A stretch of DNA of 37,579 nt from Sedimentisphaerales bacterium (GCA_016933295.1 JAFGBG010000003.1:1-37579), one strand, 5' to 3'; counted from the first letter of the stretch, positions 26,607 through 35,070 are shown. Notes: generated from the letters alone by a model not told the origin. Program-made: numbers and translations.

Positions 26607-27563
26607 ATGAACAAAATGATAAGCAACATTGTATTTACCAAAAACAGGCCTCTGCAACTTGAAGCTTATCTGGACAGCCTGTACAGATATTTTCCCGCTG
26701 AGATTATCAAGACATACATCATTTATAAAGTTGAGCTGTTTACCGAAGAATACGAATCACTATTCAGGAAATTTCCGGATTGTGTTATTGTAAAAGAAAC
26801 GGATTTTCATAGTGACTTCATGCGGATATTGAGTGATGTGGATACGAAATACATACTGTTCGGAATAGACGACGTCGTATTCTTCGATACGGTTAATTTC
26901 GAGCTTATAGACCAAATATTTCAAAAGTACGGCGAGAATATTTTCGGTTTCACTTTGAGATTCAGCCCGGAATCCCTGAAAGATGGCGGGGATATTATCG
27001 ATGAATATTCTGTTGCCGGCGAGCCGGTTTACAGACTCAATTGGAAACAAGGCCGAACACAACACACAAGATATCCATTCGAGCTTTGTTGTACTTTCTA
27101 TACTACCGATTTAGTAAAAAAGGTAATTTATGGTTCCATGAACGGCAGCTCTTTGGTGAAAAAATTATTTGGTCCTTCCTCCGCTTTGATAAAAGTTTTC
27201 GAGAAAACCGGCTGGAAAAGATCTACATTAAAACGCTTCGGTTACTTTTTCAGCCCCAATACGCTCGAATCCTGGCCGTGCCGATGGTGCAGGAGCAATA
27301 GCGAGAAACTGCCGGATTACACATATTTCCAGAAACTCTGTGCTTCCGCCATACAGGTAAACATGGTCAATACCACAACAAGAAACGACCATGATGGAAC
27401 GGATGAGCACACGGTCGAAGTTCTTAACGATAAATACAAAAATGGCTACAGGTTTGACATTGACTATGTTGCGGAAAAAAGACCTTCGGAACCCGGATGT
27501 GGACGTCAATATTTTAAGTTAAAAAAGTGTGAAGCACAGACAATATCTAAAAGCAGCGACTGA
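26607..27563 (+). CDS. GT-A-like protein, putative glycosyltransferase
   Basis: The 318-residue protein starts IVFTKNRPLQLEAYLDSL, a pattern shared with GT-A glycosyltransferases that read 'the language of nucleotide-sugar binding', and has GIDDVVFF with Asp88-Asp89 in the place of the DxD metal site. The C-terminal half has several Cys (CRWCRS, PGCGRQ) and matches nothing I can name. No membrane segment is present. The start codon is uncertain, with a second ATG 9 bases downstream and no clear ribosome-binding site. The methyltransferase-like gene behind it starts within 20 bases, so the two are likely co-transcribed. Glycosyltransferase is the most likely call, helped by the context, but the family is unclear. 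Confidence 0.6.
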   Translation: MNKMISNIVFTKNRPLQLEAYLDSLYRYFPAEIIKTYIIYKVELFTEEYESLFRKFPDCVIVKETDFHSDFMRILSDVDTKYILFGIDDVVFFDTVNFELIDQIFQKYGENIFGFTLRFSPESLKDGGDIIDEYSVAGEPVYRLNWKQGRTQHTRYPFELCCTFYTTDLVKKVIYGSMNGSSLVKKLFGPSSALIKVFEKTGWKRSTLKRFGYFFSPNTLESWPCRWCRSNSEKLPDYTYFQKLCASAIQVNMVNTTTRNDHDGTDEHTVEVLNDKYKNGYRFDIDYVAEKRPSEPGCGRQYFKLKKCEAQTISKSSD

Positions 27564-27582
27564 AAAACTTTTGGTGTTATAT

Positions 27583-28254
27583 ATGAAAGAGCCTTTGAAA
27601 TATTTTCTCGAGCGAACGACCCCGTTCGGTACTCTGGCAAGAATGCACAGACAAACGAAGCTCGATAAGAAATTCCGAAAGTGGGAAAAAGCCGGCGCCA
27701 TCGGCCCAATGCCCAATTTGGGAAAGCAAAAAGTAGTCATCGAATATATCAAGCGATATTCTCCTGAAATATTTATTGAAACAGGAACCTACAAGGGAAA
27801 AATGGTTTATGCCGTAATGCCGTATATCGGGCAGATTTACTCCATTGAGCTTGATTTAATACATTATCAAAATGCCCGGAGCAGATTTGCCGGTTATCCG
27901 AATATTCAAATTCTACATGGTCAAAGCGGCGAAATTTTGCCGCAGATTTTGAAAAATATCGACAAGCCCTGTCTTTTCTGGCTCGACGCCCACTATTCCG
28001 GCGGCTCTACCGCCAAAGCGGATTTGGAAACGCCCATAATGCAGGAAATGGAATGCATACTCAATCATCCGCTGGCTTCAAAGCATGTTTTGCTTATCGA
28101 CGACGCCCGATGTTTTGTCGGTGAGAATGACTATCCGACACTGCATGCGTTCGAGGAATTCATCAAGAGGGCCTGCCCCGACTGGTTTTTTTATGTAGAG
28201 AACGACATTATCAAAACATATTCAAACAGAAAGCATATTAATGAGCCAAAATAA
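27583..28254 (+). CDS. predicted class I SAM-dependent methyltransferase
   Basis: The protein has 223 residues from the ATG chosen here. FIETGTYKGKM matches the SAM-binding motif I, IYSIELD the acidic end of strand 2, and LFWLDAHYSGG and VLLIDDARCF are the later strands with acidic residues. This pattern is common in methyltransferases of polysaccharide loci. An in-frame GTG at 27529 would extend it by 18 residues but overlap the previous gene by 35 bases, so the ATG 20 bases after that gene is preferred. Its end overlaps the next gene by 14 bases, which implies coupling. The target is probably a sugar hydroxyl, inferred only from context. Confidence 0.7.
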   Translation: MKEPLKYFLERTTPFGTLARMHRQTKLDKKFRKWEKAGAIGPMPNLGKQKVVIEYIKRYSPEIFIETGTYKGKMVYAVMPYIGQIYSIELDLIHYQNARSRFAGYPNIQILHGQSGEILPQILKNIDKPCLFWLDAHYSGGSTAKADLETPIMQEMECILNHPLASKHVLLIDDARCFVGENDYPTLHAFEEFIKRACPDWFFYVENDIIKTYSNRKHINEPK

Positions 28255-29131
28255 TAGAACGGCTGTTCAGAATACAACAAATCGTAAAGATTTATGGTTA
28301 AACGACTATGCTCGTAATGTTACTTCGCAGTACGGCGAGGACGGAATCATCGAAAAGGTTCTGGAAACTTTGGGAGACAATGACAAGTGGTGTGTTGAAT
28401 TCGGCAGTTGGGACGGGAAAGCATGCAGCAACACTTTTAGTCTTATCACCGATAAAGGATACTCGGCGGTTCTCATAGAAGGAAATCGCAAAAGGTATAA
28501 AGATTTGTTACAAACTTTTGCCGGTAATAATAAAGCTGTTATGATAAACGAATTTGTTGGTTACGACAGTGAAAACGGGCTGGATTCCATCCTTAAAAAA
28601 ACTGCGATACCTGCCGATTTTGATCTTCTTTCCATAGATATAGACGGAAACGATTATCATGTCTGGAAAGCAATCAAAGAGTACAAACCAAAAGTTGTTG
28701 TGATAGAATTTAATCCGACCATTCACAAAACTGTCGAGTTTGTCCAGCCCCCCGATCCTCGCCTGCAGCAGGGCAGCAGTCTTTTATCGCTAACAAAGCT
28801 GGCAAAATCCAAAGGTTATGAACTTGTATGCGTTACAAAGACCAATGCCATTTATGTGCGAAGCGAGTTTTTCAAACTTTTTGGAATAAAAGACAACTCG
28901 GTTGAAAATATGATGACCGACGAGTCTTTGGTTACTCATATATTCTGTGGTTATGACGGCACAGTATTTATCCGAGGCTGCGGCGAGATACCGTGGCAGG
29001 GAATTACCTATAAAGAATCCAGAGTCCAGCAATTTCCAAAATGGGCCATTAAAAAAGTCGGAGACAGAAACATATTCAGAAGAAAACTGGGTAAGCTATA
29101 TCGGCGTCTCAGGAAAAAGGGCGTAATTTAG
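28241..29131 (+). CDS. FkbM-like methyltransferase
   Basis: The 296-residue protein has WCVEFGSWDGKACSNT as motif I of a class I SAM-binding fold, SAVLIEGN as the acidic strand 2, and LLSIDIDGNDY as the metal or substrate strand, followed by VVVIEFNP. This arrangement resembles FkbM-family O-methyltransferases, although the match is loose. The C-terminal ~50 residues are strongly basic (RRKLGKLYRRLRKK), which would suit association with the membrane surface. It overlaps the previous gene by 14 bases in another frame. Gene order suggests both act on the same glycan. Confidence 0.68.
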   Translation: MSQNNRTAVQNTTNRKDLWLNDYARNVTSQYGEDGIIEKVLETLGDNDKWCVEFGSWDGKACSNTFSLITDKGYSAVLIEGNRKRYKDLLQTFAGNNKAVMINEFVGYDSENGLDSILKKTAIPADFDLLSIDIDGNDYHVWKAIKEYKPKVVVIEFNPTIHKTVEFVQPPDPRLQQGSSLLSLTKLAKSKGYELVCVTKTNAIYVRSEFFKLFGIKDNSVENMMTDESLVTHIFCGYDGTVFIRGCGEIPWQGITYKESRVQQFPKWAIKKVGDRNIFRRKLGKLYRRLRKKGVI

Positions 29132-29186
29132 CATATTTTCCGATGACATTTTTACAGCTAACACTTTCAGAAACACCGGATTTGAA

Positions 29187-30212
29187 GTGAACAAAGCAAA
29201 ACGAATTTGTATTATTACGGACTTAAGCAACAAGCCGATTAAAATGTTCTCGGATCAAACACTCAAATTGGCCAAAGGCTTTATACGTTTAGGTCACGAT
29301 GTTCGTTTTTTCAGCTATTGTGATGCTCTTTCTCAAATAAGCCCATTCAAAAGCAAAACTTTTTCCGAGTTCTTTTATAAAAAGCGGGTTGATGAGGTTC
29401 TTGCAGAGCAGCTAAAGAATTATCAACCCGATATTGTGTATATAAACTTCGCCAGAGCCCTTAATGCAGATACTATTATACGAGCCAGGCAATCAGTTCC
29501 GAATGCCGTTTTTATCGGAAGCGACGGCGATCCGTGGCCTAAACTGCAAAAAAACAGGATAGAAACCGCCAAAGAGCTCGATATATTAACTGCAACAAAC
29601 GACGGTCAGTGGCTGCAGGATTACCGAGATGCAGGTGTGCCATTATGCATTTTCCTGCCGAATTTATGCGACCCGGATATCGACCATCGATACGATGTCG
29701 AGGAAAAATGGAAGACCGATATCTTATGGATCGGGAAATTGCATCATCATGCCGATACCAGCGAAACTTTCAGGGAAGAGTTGGTAAAGAAACTGGCCAC
29801 CCGGGAAAATTCTTCTCTTTACGGCTGCTTCGGGAGACCAACAATCGGCGGCTTGGATTTTTTATATGCAATAAGCGGTGCTCGAATAGGTGTGAACGTG
29901 AATGCTTACCGCCCGGTTAAATTCTGCCACTCGGATAGAATCACGAGATATATGGCCTGCGGCACTTTCGTAATGGCAAGGAGATTTCCCGGTGCCGACC
30001 TTCTCTACAAGGATGGTGAGCACATAAAATATTTCGACGAAATCAAGGAGTTTTTCGAATTATCCGATTGGTACCTGGGGCACGAAGACCAGAGAAAAAA
30101 AATCGCCGATGCCGGGATGAAACGGATTCACGAACAATTTAACTGTGTAAAAATCGCCGGATATATAATCGAGCTGGCGGAAAAGGGCGAATATAAGGCC
30201 CCCTGGAATTAA
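29187..30212 (+). CDS. CgeB-like GT-B glycosyltransferase
   Basis: The 341-residue protein shows a two-domain GT-B layout. The N-terminal domain starts RICIITDLSNKPIKM and the linker holds FIGSDGDPWP. The C-terminal domain has ILWIGKLHHHAD, then GVNVNAY and CHSDRITRYMACGTFVMAR, the usual donor-binding region of CgeB-type proteins (DUF3880/Glyco_trans_1_2). It starts with GTG, and the upstream GGA is weak. It lies 55 bases after the FkbM-like gene and 22 before the next methyltransferase, all on +. The likely role is to transfer one sugar of the repeat unit; the donor is unknown. Confidence 0.78.
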   Translation: MNKAKRICIITDLSNKPIKMFSDQTLKLAKGFIRLGHDVRFFSYCDALSQISPFKSKTFSEFFYKKRVDEVLAEQLKNYQPDIVYINFARALNADTIIRARQSVPNAVFIGSDGDPWPKLQKNRIETAKELDILTATNDGQWLQDYRDAGVPLCIFLPNLCDPDIDHRYDVEEKWKTDILWIGKLHHHADTSETFREELVKKLATRENSSLYGCFGRPTIGGLDFLYAISGARIGVNVNAYRPVKFCHSDRITRYMACGTFVMARRFPGADLLYKDGEHIKYFDEIKEFFELSDWYLGHEDQRKKIADAGMKRIHEQFNCVKIAGYIIELAEKGEYKAPWN

Positions 30213-30234
30213 TCATCAAAGGAGTAAAAAATTA

Positions 30235-30909
30235 GTGGGAGATATTAATCAGCTAACATTTATTCGCAAATATTCGGGTATATTCAATGGCCCGTATCTC
30301 GAAGTCGGTTCAAAAGATTACGGCTCGACCCAGAATTTGCGTTCGCTTTTTTCCGGCGGCGGCGAATATATCGGTATCGACATGGAAGACGGTCCCGGTG
30401 TCGATATCGTTTTGGATATGACCGCCGATTTTAATAAAATCGATGTAAAACTCGGCAAAAAAAGGTTTGGCTCGATTTTCTGCCTCAGCGTTCTCGAACA
30501 TTGCGATAATCCTTTCAAAATGGCGGCGAATTTGACTTCGCTGTTAAAGCCCGGCGGCAAAATTTGTATTTCCGCTCCTTTTGCCTGGCAGATTCACGGT
30601 TATCCCAATGATTACTGGCGTTTTACCCCCGAAGGCGTGAAAAAACTTTTTCCCTTGATTAAGTTCGACATGGAACAGAGCCTGGCTTCTGCCTCGAAAA
30701 AAAATGATTTTTATAATATTGACGATGACCTAGGCAAGATTTCTTTCAGCTTCAGTACATACCAAAAAGACGGGCACGTTCTGCGCGGCATATCGGCCAA
30801 GTTTCTCAAAACATTGTCCCGAATTGGAGTATGGCGATGGCTTACCGGTTATCGGCATCTTTTCAGGCCGACGAATGTTTTTATGATAGGGACATTAAAA
30901 GGCACGTAG
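30235..30909 (+). CDS. class I SAM-dependent methyltransferase (Methyltransf_11 type)
   Basis: The 224-residue protein has YLEVGSKDYGS as a modified motif I, GIDMEDGPGVDIV as strand 2, FCLSVLEHCDNPF as the motif that closes the SAM site, and LLKPGGKICISAPF, the post-III motif. HGYPNDYWRFTPEG is often found in sugar-related methyltransferases. It starts with GTG; AAAGGAG lies 10 bases upstream, a convincing site that decides the start. It converges on the minus-strand GT2 gene with 42 bases between them and no obvious terminator. Confidence 0.82.
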   Translation: MGDINQLTFIRKYSGIFNGPYLEVGSKDYGSTQNLRSLFSGGGEYIGIDMEDGPGVDIVLDMTADFNKIDVKLGKKRFGSIFCLSVLEHCDNPFKMAANLTSLLKPGGKICISAPFAWQIHGYPNDYWRFTPEGVKKLFPLIKFDMEQSLASASKKNDFYNIDDDLGKISFSFSTYQKDGHVLRGISAKFLKTLSRIGVWRWLTGYRHLFRPTNVFMIGTLKGT

Positions 30910-30951
30910 CTTCGTCGGCAAAATATTTGTATTTACAGCAGGGAAAAAGCC

Positions 30952-31935
30952 TTACATTTTAAAAAACAACTGCCATGAATACCTTCCGAGCATTTTTGCC
31001 GCAAGTCTGATTTTTTGTGCGTGTTTTTCGCGGCGTTTTTTATTTGATATGATTGCGGCAAAAATATATATAAAAATCCCGACCAAAAAATTGAAAACAT
31101 ATCTTAGAATAATCGCCGGTTTGAAAATGCAGTTATAAATACCTGTTTTAAATCTTCCTTTGTGCTTTCTAAAGTAAGTAAGAAGGCTTTTGAGTTTCAT
31201 CATATGCGTTTTTATTGGTATTTGATCCGACGAGCTTCCCCCTAAATGAGTAATTGCTGCATTTGGAACAAACACTATGTTCCAACCTGCCGCGATTATT
31301 CTATAACATAAATCAGCCTCTTCGTAATACATAAAAAAATTCTCATCCATTGCGCCGATTTCATCTATAATCGACCTGCGAGTCATTATTGCCGCTCCCA
31401 TGAGAATATCCACGTTCACCTGCTCATTGAAGCTGAAATCAGACATGCGATATCTTTGATATTGCTTGCGGAAAATACCTATATTGCGAAAGACCGTGTT
31501 CTGATACAGGGCGGAATAAAAATCGGGAAAATGCCTTGTAGACGGCTGAATGGTGCCGTCGCTGTTCAAAAGCTTCGGGCCGCATGCTCCGGCTTTATCG
31601 TTATTATCCATAAATTCGATGAGAACATCGAGCGCGTTTTTATGCACTATTGTATCCGGATTTAGAAATAATATATATTTGCCCTGTGATTCCGGAATGG
31701 CGAGATTGTTTGCTGCGGCAAAACCCCGGTTTTCATTATTGACAATTAACTTTATTTTCGGGAATTTCTCTTTGATCGTTTCTATCGTACCATCGGTACT
31801 CGCATTATCGACTACAATCACTTCATAATCATATGAGGGCGGATTTTCCTCTATCGAACGAAGACAATTGCATAAATCCCGCCGCACGTTCCAGCTTACG
31901 ATAATAATAGATAGTTTTGAATTTCTTTTCGTCAT
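30952..31935 (-). CDS. family 2 glycosyltransferase, rhamnosyltransferase-like
   Basis: The 327-residue protein has the classic start SIIIVSWNVRRDLCNCLRSI, VIVVDNASTDGT, ENRGFAAANN, the NPDT metal site, and MGAAIMTRRSIIDEIGxMDE, and MYYEEADLCYR, the signature of WbbL/RfbF-type enzymes, many of which transfer rhamnose. The dTDP-rhamnose genes nearby fit this. A C-terminal hydrophobic stretch (FLVGIFIYIFAAIIS) anchors it to the inner membrane. It has its own very good promoter, whose predicted start leaves a leader of only about 6 bases and no ribosome-binding site, so the mRNA may be nearly leaderless. The donor is inferred. Confidence 0.88.
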   Translation of the reverse strand: MTKRNSKLSIIIVSWNVRRDLCNCLRSIEENPPSYDYEVIVVDNASTDGTIETIKEKFPKIKLIVNNENRGFAAANNLAIPESQGKYILFLNPDTIVHKNALDVLIEFMDNNDKAGACGPKLLNSDGTIQPSTRHFPDFYSALYQNTVFRNIGIFRKQYQRYRMSDFSFNEQVNVDILMGAAIMTRRSIIDEIGAMDENFFMYYEEADLCYRIIAAGWNIVFVPNAAITHLGGSSSDQIPIKTHMMKLKSLLTYFRKHKGRFKTGIYNCIFKPAIILRYVFNFLVGIFIYIFAAIISNKKRREKHAQKIRLAAKMLGRYSWQLFFKM

Positions 31936-31947
31936 ATCTGTGACTCT

Positions 31948-31976
31948 ATTATAGTGGGCCGTCGTATAGTCATCAA
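31948..31976 (-). promoter_or_regulatory. sigma-70-type promoter of the rhamnosyltransferase-like gene
   Basis: Reading on the minus strand, TTGATG (31976-31971) and a perfect TATAAT (31953-31948) are exactly 17 bases apart. The start of transcription would fall near 31941, only about 6 bases before the ATG at 31935. No ribosome-binding site fits in that space. Confidence 0.7.
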
Positions 31977-32076
31977 AAGATTTAAAATAGAACCGAAGGA
32001 TTTTTTGAATTAGCTGATGGATTATCGTTAGTCTGATAAAACTAATCGGCGGGGCGAATTATAGCTTAATATAAGA

Positions 32077-32105
32077 TTGATATAATTGGAATTATTCCTT
32101 ATAAT
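32077..32105 (+). promoter_or_regulatory. sigma-70-type promoter of the methyltransferase at 32199
   Basis: TTGATA (32077-32082), five of six matches, and a perfect TATAAT (32100-32105) are separated by 17 bases. Transcription would start near 32112, giving a leader of about 87 bases before the ATG at 32199. With the minus-strand promoter at 31948-31976 it forms a pair of divergent promoters about 100 bases apart. Confidence 0.75.
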
Positions 32106-32198
32106 TTTTAGCTTATAAAAGGATTAATCCTGATATTTGAAAAATGAACGGCGTTCGTAAGCGGTTATTCGAGCGATTCGATTGGATATCTTTAGCAG

Positions 32199-32819
32199 AT
32201 GACTCGTTATATGAAAATCGATTTGGAGAAAGCACTCAGGGATGGGGAAAAAATATCCATCGAGCTGGGATGCGGACGAAAGAAAACACCCGGCAGAATT
32301 ACGATTGATAAAGTCGATTTGCCGCATGTTGATATTGTCGCCGATATGGAAGACGGCTTGCTTTTTCTGCCGGACGATTCTGTGGATGAGATTCACTGCA
32401 GAAGTGTTCTTGAGCATATTGAGAATTTCGAGAATCTGATGAAAGAAATTGTACGAGTTCTCAAACCGGATGGAAGGGCTTATATTTTTGTGCCGCACTT
32501 TTCCAATCCGTATTTCTATTCCGATTATACGCACAAGCGTTTCTTTGGATTATATTCGTTCTATTATTTTGTAAAACCTCAATACCAGCTTCGCAGAAAG
32601 GTGCCGGATTATTACACCAAGACCAAGATAAAAATTCTTTCTCAGCGCTTGATTTTCAGGTCTTCCTTCAAGCTCCTCAATCCCTTCAAAAAATTATTCG
32701 GACGGCTCATCAATCTGCATGCGATTCTTCAGCAATACTACGAAGAAAATATGTGCTATTTATTTCCCTGCCATGGAATTGAGCTTGTTTTTACCCCGGA
32801 TAAACAGAAAAAAAGTTGA
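32199..32819 (+). CDS. class I SAM-dependent methyltransferase (Methyltransf_11 type)
   Basis: The 206-residue protein has SIELGCGRKKTPG, a clear motif I, then DIVADMEDGLLFLPDDSVDEI, SVLEHIENFENLMKEIVRVLKPDG and a C-terminal basic, aromatic-rich part. This arrangement is typical of small methyltransferases in O-antigen and capsule loci. It stands alone on + between two divergent minus-strand units and has its own promoter. The start is uncertain, since a second ATG lies 12 bases downstream and neither has a strong ribosome-binding site. It converges on the aminotransferase gene with 31 bases between them. Confidence 0.82.
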   Translation: MTRYMKIDLEKALRDGEKISIELGCGRKKTPGRITIDKVDLPHVDIVADMEDGLLFLPDDSVDEIHCRSVLEHIENFENLMKEIVRVLKPDGRAYIFVPHFSNPYFYSDYTHKRFFGLYSFYYFVKPQYQLRRKVPDYYTKTKIKILSQRLIFRSSFKLLNPFKKLFGRLINLHAILQQYYEENMCYLFPCHGIELVFTPDKQKKS

Positions 32820-32850
32820 TACTTACCTTCCTTGAGCAGGGCAGTAATCA

Positions 32851-33942
32851 TCACAATGCCGATTTCATCGCGTCGGCAACCGTTTGTACATCGGCTTCGG
32901 CCAGCCACGGGTGAATCGGCAAAGATAATATTTCGCCGCATATTTGTTCGGTGACCGGAAGCTTGACGTCGAATCCGAGGTCCAGATAGGCCTTCTGTTT
33001 GTGAACCGGGACGGGATAGTGGATTTGCGTGTGTATATCATGCCGCAAGAGCTTTTGCTGCAATGCATCTCTTTGTTGGCATTTTATTACATATAAATGA
33101 TAAACATCCTCGGCGAATTCTGTCTCAACCGGGCCGACGACAGGTAATTCACTCAGAAGCGAATCATATTGAGCGGCGATTTGTCTCCGTTTGGCGTTCC
33201 AATTATCCAGATGTTTAAGTTTAATTCTTAAAACCGCCGCCTGAATCTCGTCCAGCCTGCTGTTGACTCCTACAAAATCATGCCTGTTCTTTTCGGGCTG
33301 GCCGTAATTTCTTAATTTCCTCATTTTCTCGGCCAGCTCAAGATTATCCGTCACAATCATGCCGCCGTCACCGTATGCGCCGAGATTCTTCGCCGGATAG
33401 AAGCTAAAACAACCGATATCGCCGATACCGCCGACTCTTTTGCCTTTGTATTTTGCGCCGTGAGCCTGTGAGGCATCTTCAATAACATAGAGGTTATAAT
33501 TTTCGGCGATTTCCATTATTGTCATCATGTCCGCCGGATTGCCGTAAAGGTGAACAGGTATAATCGCCCGAGTCTTTTTTGTTATTTTTTTTTCAATTTG
33601 TGCCGCATCAATGCAGAATGTTTCCGGATCAATATCTAAAAAAACCGGCCTGGCGCCGTTTCTTACGATGCTGTCAACGGTAGAAATGAACGTATGGGAG
33701 ACTGTTATGACCTCGTCCCCTTCGCCGATACCAAGAGCCTGAACCGCCAGCAGCAGGGCGTCGGAGCCGGAATTTACTCCTATGCCGAATTTCGTTCCAA
33801 TGTAACGGGAAAATTCATTTTCGAAATTTTCCAGCTCCCGGCCCAGTATGAACCAGCCGCCTTTGAAAACTCCGTTAACGGCTTGTTCGATTTGGTCGGC
33901 TATTTCATTATACTGTTGCTGTAGTCCTGCAAATTCTATCAT
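32851..33942 (-). CDS. DegT/DnrJ/EryC1 sugar aminotransferase (FdtB/QdtB-like)
   Basis: This PLP enzyme adds an amino group to a keto sugar nucleotide. The 363 residues have [22 protein letters not shown], the HTFISTVD and [10 protein letters not shown] segments that hold the cofactor, and [14 protein letters not shown] with the Schiff-base Lys185. [15 protein letters not shown] and HLYVIK complete the family pattern. The ATG at 33942 overlaps the stop of the acetyltransferase gene as ATGA and is the start I prefer; an upstream start at 33996 would lie inside that gene and give a non-conserved tail. Next to a 3,4-ketoisomerase and an acetyltransferase it fits the second step to dTDP-Fuc3NAc or dTDP-Qui3NAc. 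Confidence 0.92.
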   Translation of the reverse strand: MIEFAGLQQQYNEIADQIEQAVNGVFKGGWFILGRELENFENEFSRYIGTKFGIGVNSGSDALLLAVQALGIGEGDEVITVSHTFISTVDSIVRNGARPVFLDIDPETFCIDAAQIEKKITKKTRAIIPVHLYGNPADMMTIMEIAENYNLYVIEDASQAHGAKYKGKRVGGIGDIGCFSFYPAKNLGAYGDGGMIVTDNLELAEKMRKLRNYGQPEKNRHDFVGVNSRLDEIQAAVLRIKLKHLDNWNAKRRQIAAQYDSLLSELPVVGPVETEFAEDVYHLYVIKCQQRDALQQKLLRHDIHTQIHYPVPVHKQKAYLDLGFDVKLPVTEQICGEILSLPIHPWLAEADVQTVADAMKSAL

Positions 33943-34520
33943 TTTTTTCTTACTACGCCGTCCTTGTTGAGTTGATAAGCTTTTCCACACGCACATTCCG
34001 TCGTTGTATTCTCAAAGATCAGATTTTTGCCGCACTCGCAGACATAACCCTGTATTTTTGCCGGAACTCCAAAAACGAGGGAATAATCGGGAACATCTTT
34101 CGTAACCGTGCTGCCTGCTCCGACCATTGCCCATGCTCCCACTGTAATACCACACATAATCGTTGCATTAGCGCCGATACTTGCCCCTTTTAGAATATGT
34201 GTTTTAACATACTCGGCCGGATATACCTTGCTTCTCGGCCTGATATCGTTAGTGAATGTCGCATTCGGCCCGATGAAGACATCGTCTTCTATTCTCAAAC
34301 CGTCCCACAAATAAACGCCGCTTTTTATTGTGACATTATCACCGATGACAACATCACTCTCAATAAATGTATGGTCACATATATTACAATTTTTCCCAAT
34401 GACTGCTTTTTCCAGAATATGTGTAAAAGCCCAGATGTGTGTCCCGCCACTTATGCGCTCTGTCTCCACAATCGCCTTTTCGTGTATATAGACTCCTTCG
34501 ATTTTTTTATGCCTTGTCAT
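33939..34520 (-). CDS. left-handed beta-helix acetyltransferase (FdtC/WlbB-like) with Cys-rich tail
   Basis: The 193-residue protein is built of hexapeptide repeats ([23 protein letters not shown] and [14 protein letters not shown]) and has FTNDIRPRS, the loop that forms part of the active site in WlbB/WbpD/QdtC-type enzymes that N-acetylate an amino sugar nucleotide. The C-terminus carries CECGK and, 12 residues on, CACGK, a four-Cys motif that could bind zinc. The start at 34520 is supported by AAGGG 8 bases upstream; a TTG at 34541 is less likely. The gene overlaps the ketoisomerase by 14 bases and the aminotransferase by 4, so all three are coupled. In this context the substrate is probably dTDP-3-amino-3,6-dideoxyhexose; a UDP-linked amino sugar is the alternative. 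Confidence 0.88.
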   Translation of the reverse strand: MTRHKKIEGVYIHEKAIVETERISGGTHIWAFTHILEKAVIGKNCNICDHTFIESDVVIGDNVTIKSGVYLWDGLRIEDDVFIGPNATFTNDIRPRSKVYPAEYVKTHILKGASIGANATIMCGITVGAWAMVGAGSTVTKDVPDYSLVFGVPAKIQGYVCECGKNLIFENTTTECACGKAYQLNKDGVVRKK

Positions 34521-34935
34521 CGTTTTTACCCTTAGCGGCAAGTTTTTTAAACTCTTTATAATCCCTTATGTAGTCGTCTGCGTTATAAAGCTCGGAGGCT
34601 AAAACCAGGCAAACCGAACCGGATGAAAAGTTCTCGATCTCTCGCCAGGTCATCGTGGGAATATACAGACCGTAATAGGACCTGTTCAGGTAATATTCCT
34701 TTTTCTCGTATCCGTTGTCCGTAACTACTGTAAAACTGCCGCTTGCCGCAATGATAAACTGCTTCAGGTCCCTATGAGCATGTCCTCCTCGCGACGCCCC
34801 TCCGGGCACATCGTATAAATAATAAACCCGCTTGATGTCAAACGGTATGTGCCGGAAGGATTCGATAAAAGTAAGATTTCCTCTTCTATCCGGAATTTTC
34901 GGAAGTTCTATCACTTCACATTTCGATGAATCCAT
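34507..34935 (-). CDS. dTDP-6-deoxy-hexulose 3,4-ketoisomerase (FdtA/QdtA-like, WxcM-type cupin)
   Basis: The enzyme moves the keto group from C4 to C3 of dTDP-4-keto-6-deoxyglucose. The 142 residues match the usual length and have [43 protein letters not shown] with the active-site His pair, and a cupin-like second half with [18 protein letters not shown]. The ATG at 34935 has AAAGGA 6 bases upstream and is preferred; an open frame extends to 35097 but that part overlaps the promoter palindrome and is not conserved in style. It is the first gene of the three-gene operon. Whether the product is the galacto (Fuc) or gluco (Qui) form cannot be decided here. Confidence 0.91.
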   Translation of the reverse strand: MDSSKCEVIELPKIPDRRGNLTFIESFRHIPFDIKRVYYLYDVPGGASRGGHAHRDLKQFIIAASGSFTVVTDNGYEKKEYYLNRSYYGLYIPTMTWREIENFSSGSVCLVLASELYNADDYIRDYKEFKKLAAKGKNDDKA

Positions 34936-35027
34936 GTTAATTCCTTTTATGAGACGCCAAGTGCCGGAAATCTGTATGCGACAGTTCCATGTCCTTCGCA
35001 CGCATCGGTTTTTTACCGACCGATTCT

Positions 35028-35061
35028 CATTGTGTACTTTCCTATTCGAAAGTACACAATG
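35028..35061. promoter_or_regulatory. perfect 14-bp palindrome at the start of the amino-sugar operon
   Basis: CATTGTGTACTTTC (35028-35041) and GAAAGTACACAATG (35048-35061) are exact inverted copies around a 6-base loop. The predicted transcription start of the minus-strand operon is at about 35064, so the palindrome covers roughly +3 to +36. It would bind a dimeric repressor in DNA, or fold into a 5'-terminal RNA hairpin. The inner 8-mer TGTACTTT occurs a third time, in the same orientation as one arm, at 35096-35103 over the -35 box. Confidence 0.75.
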
Positions 35062-35070
35062 CGGTTTCGC

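Noticed and set aside
33943-33996. Upstream start of the aminotransferase at 33996
   Set aside because: It lies within the acetyltransferase gene; the ATG at 33942 overlaps that gene's stop as ATGA and gives the normal family N-terminus.
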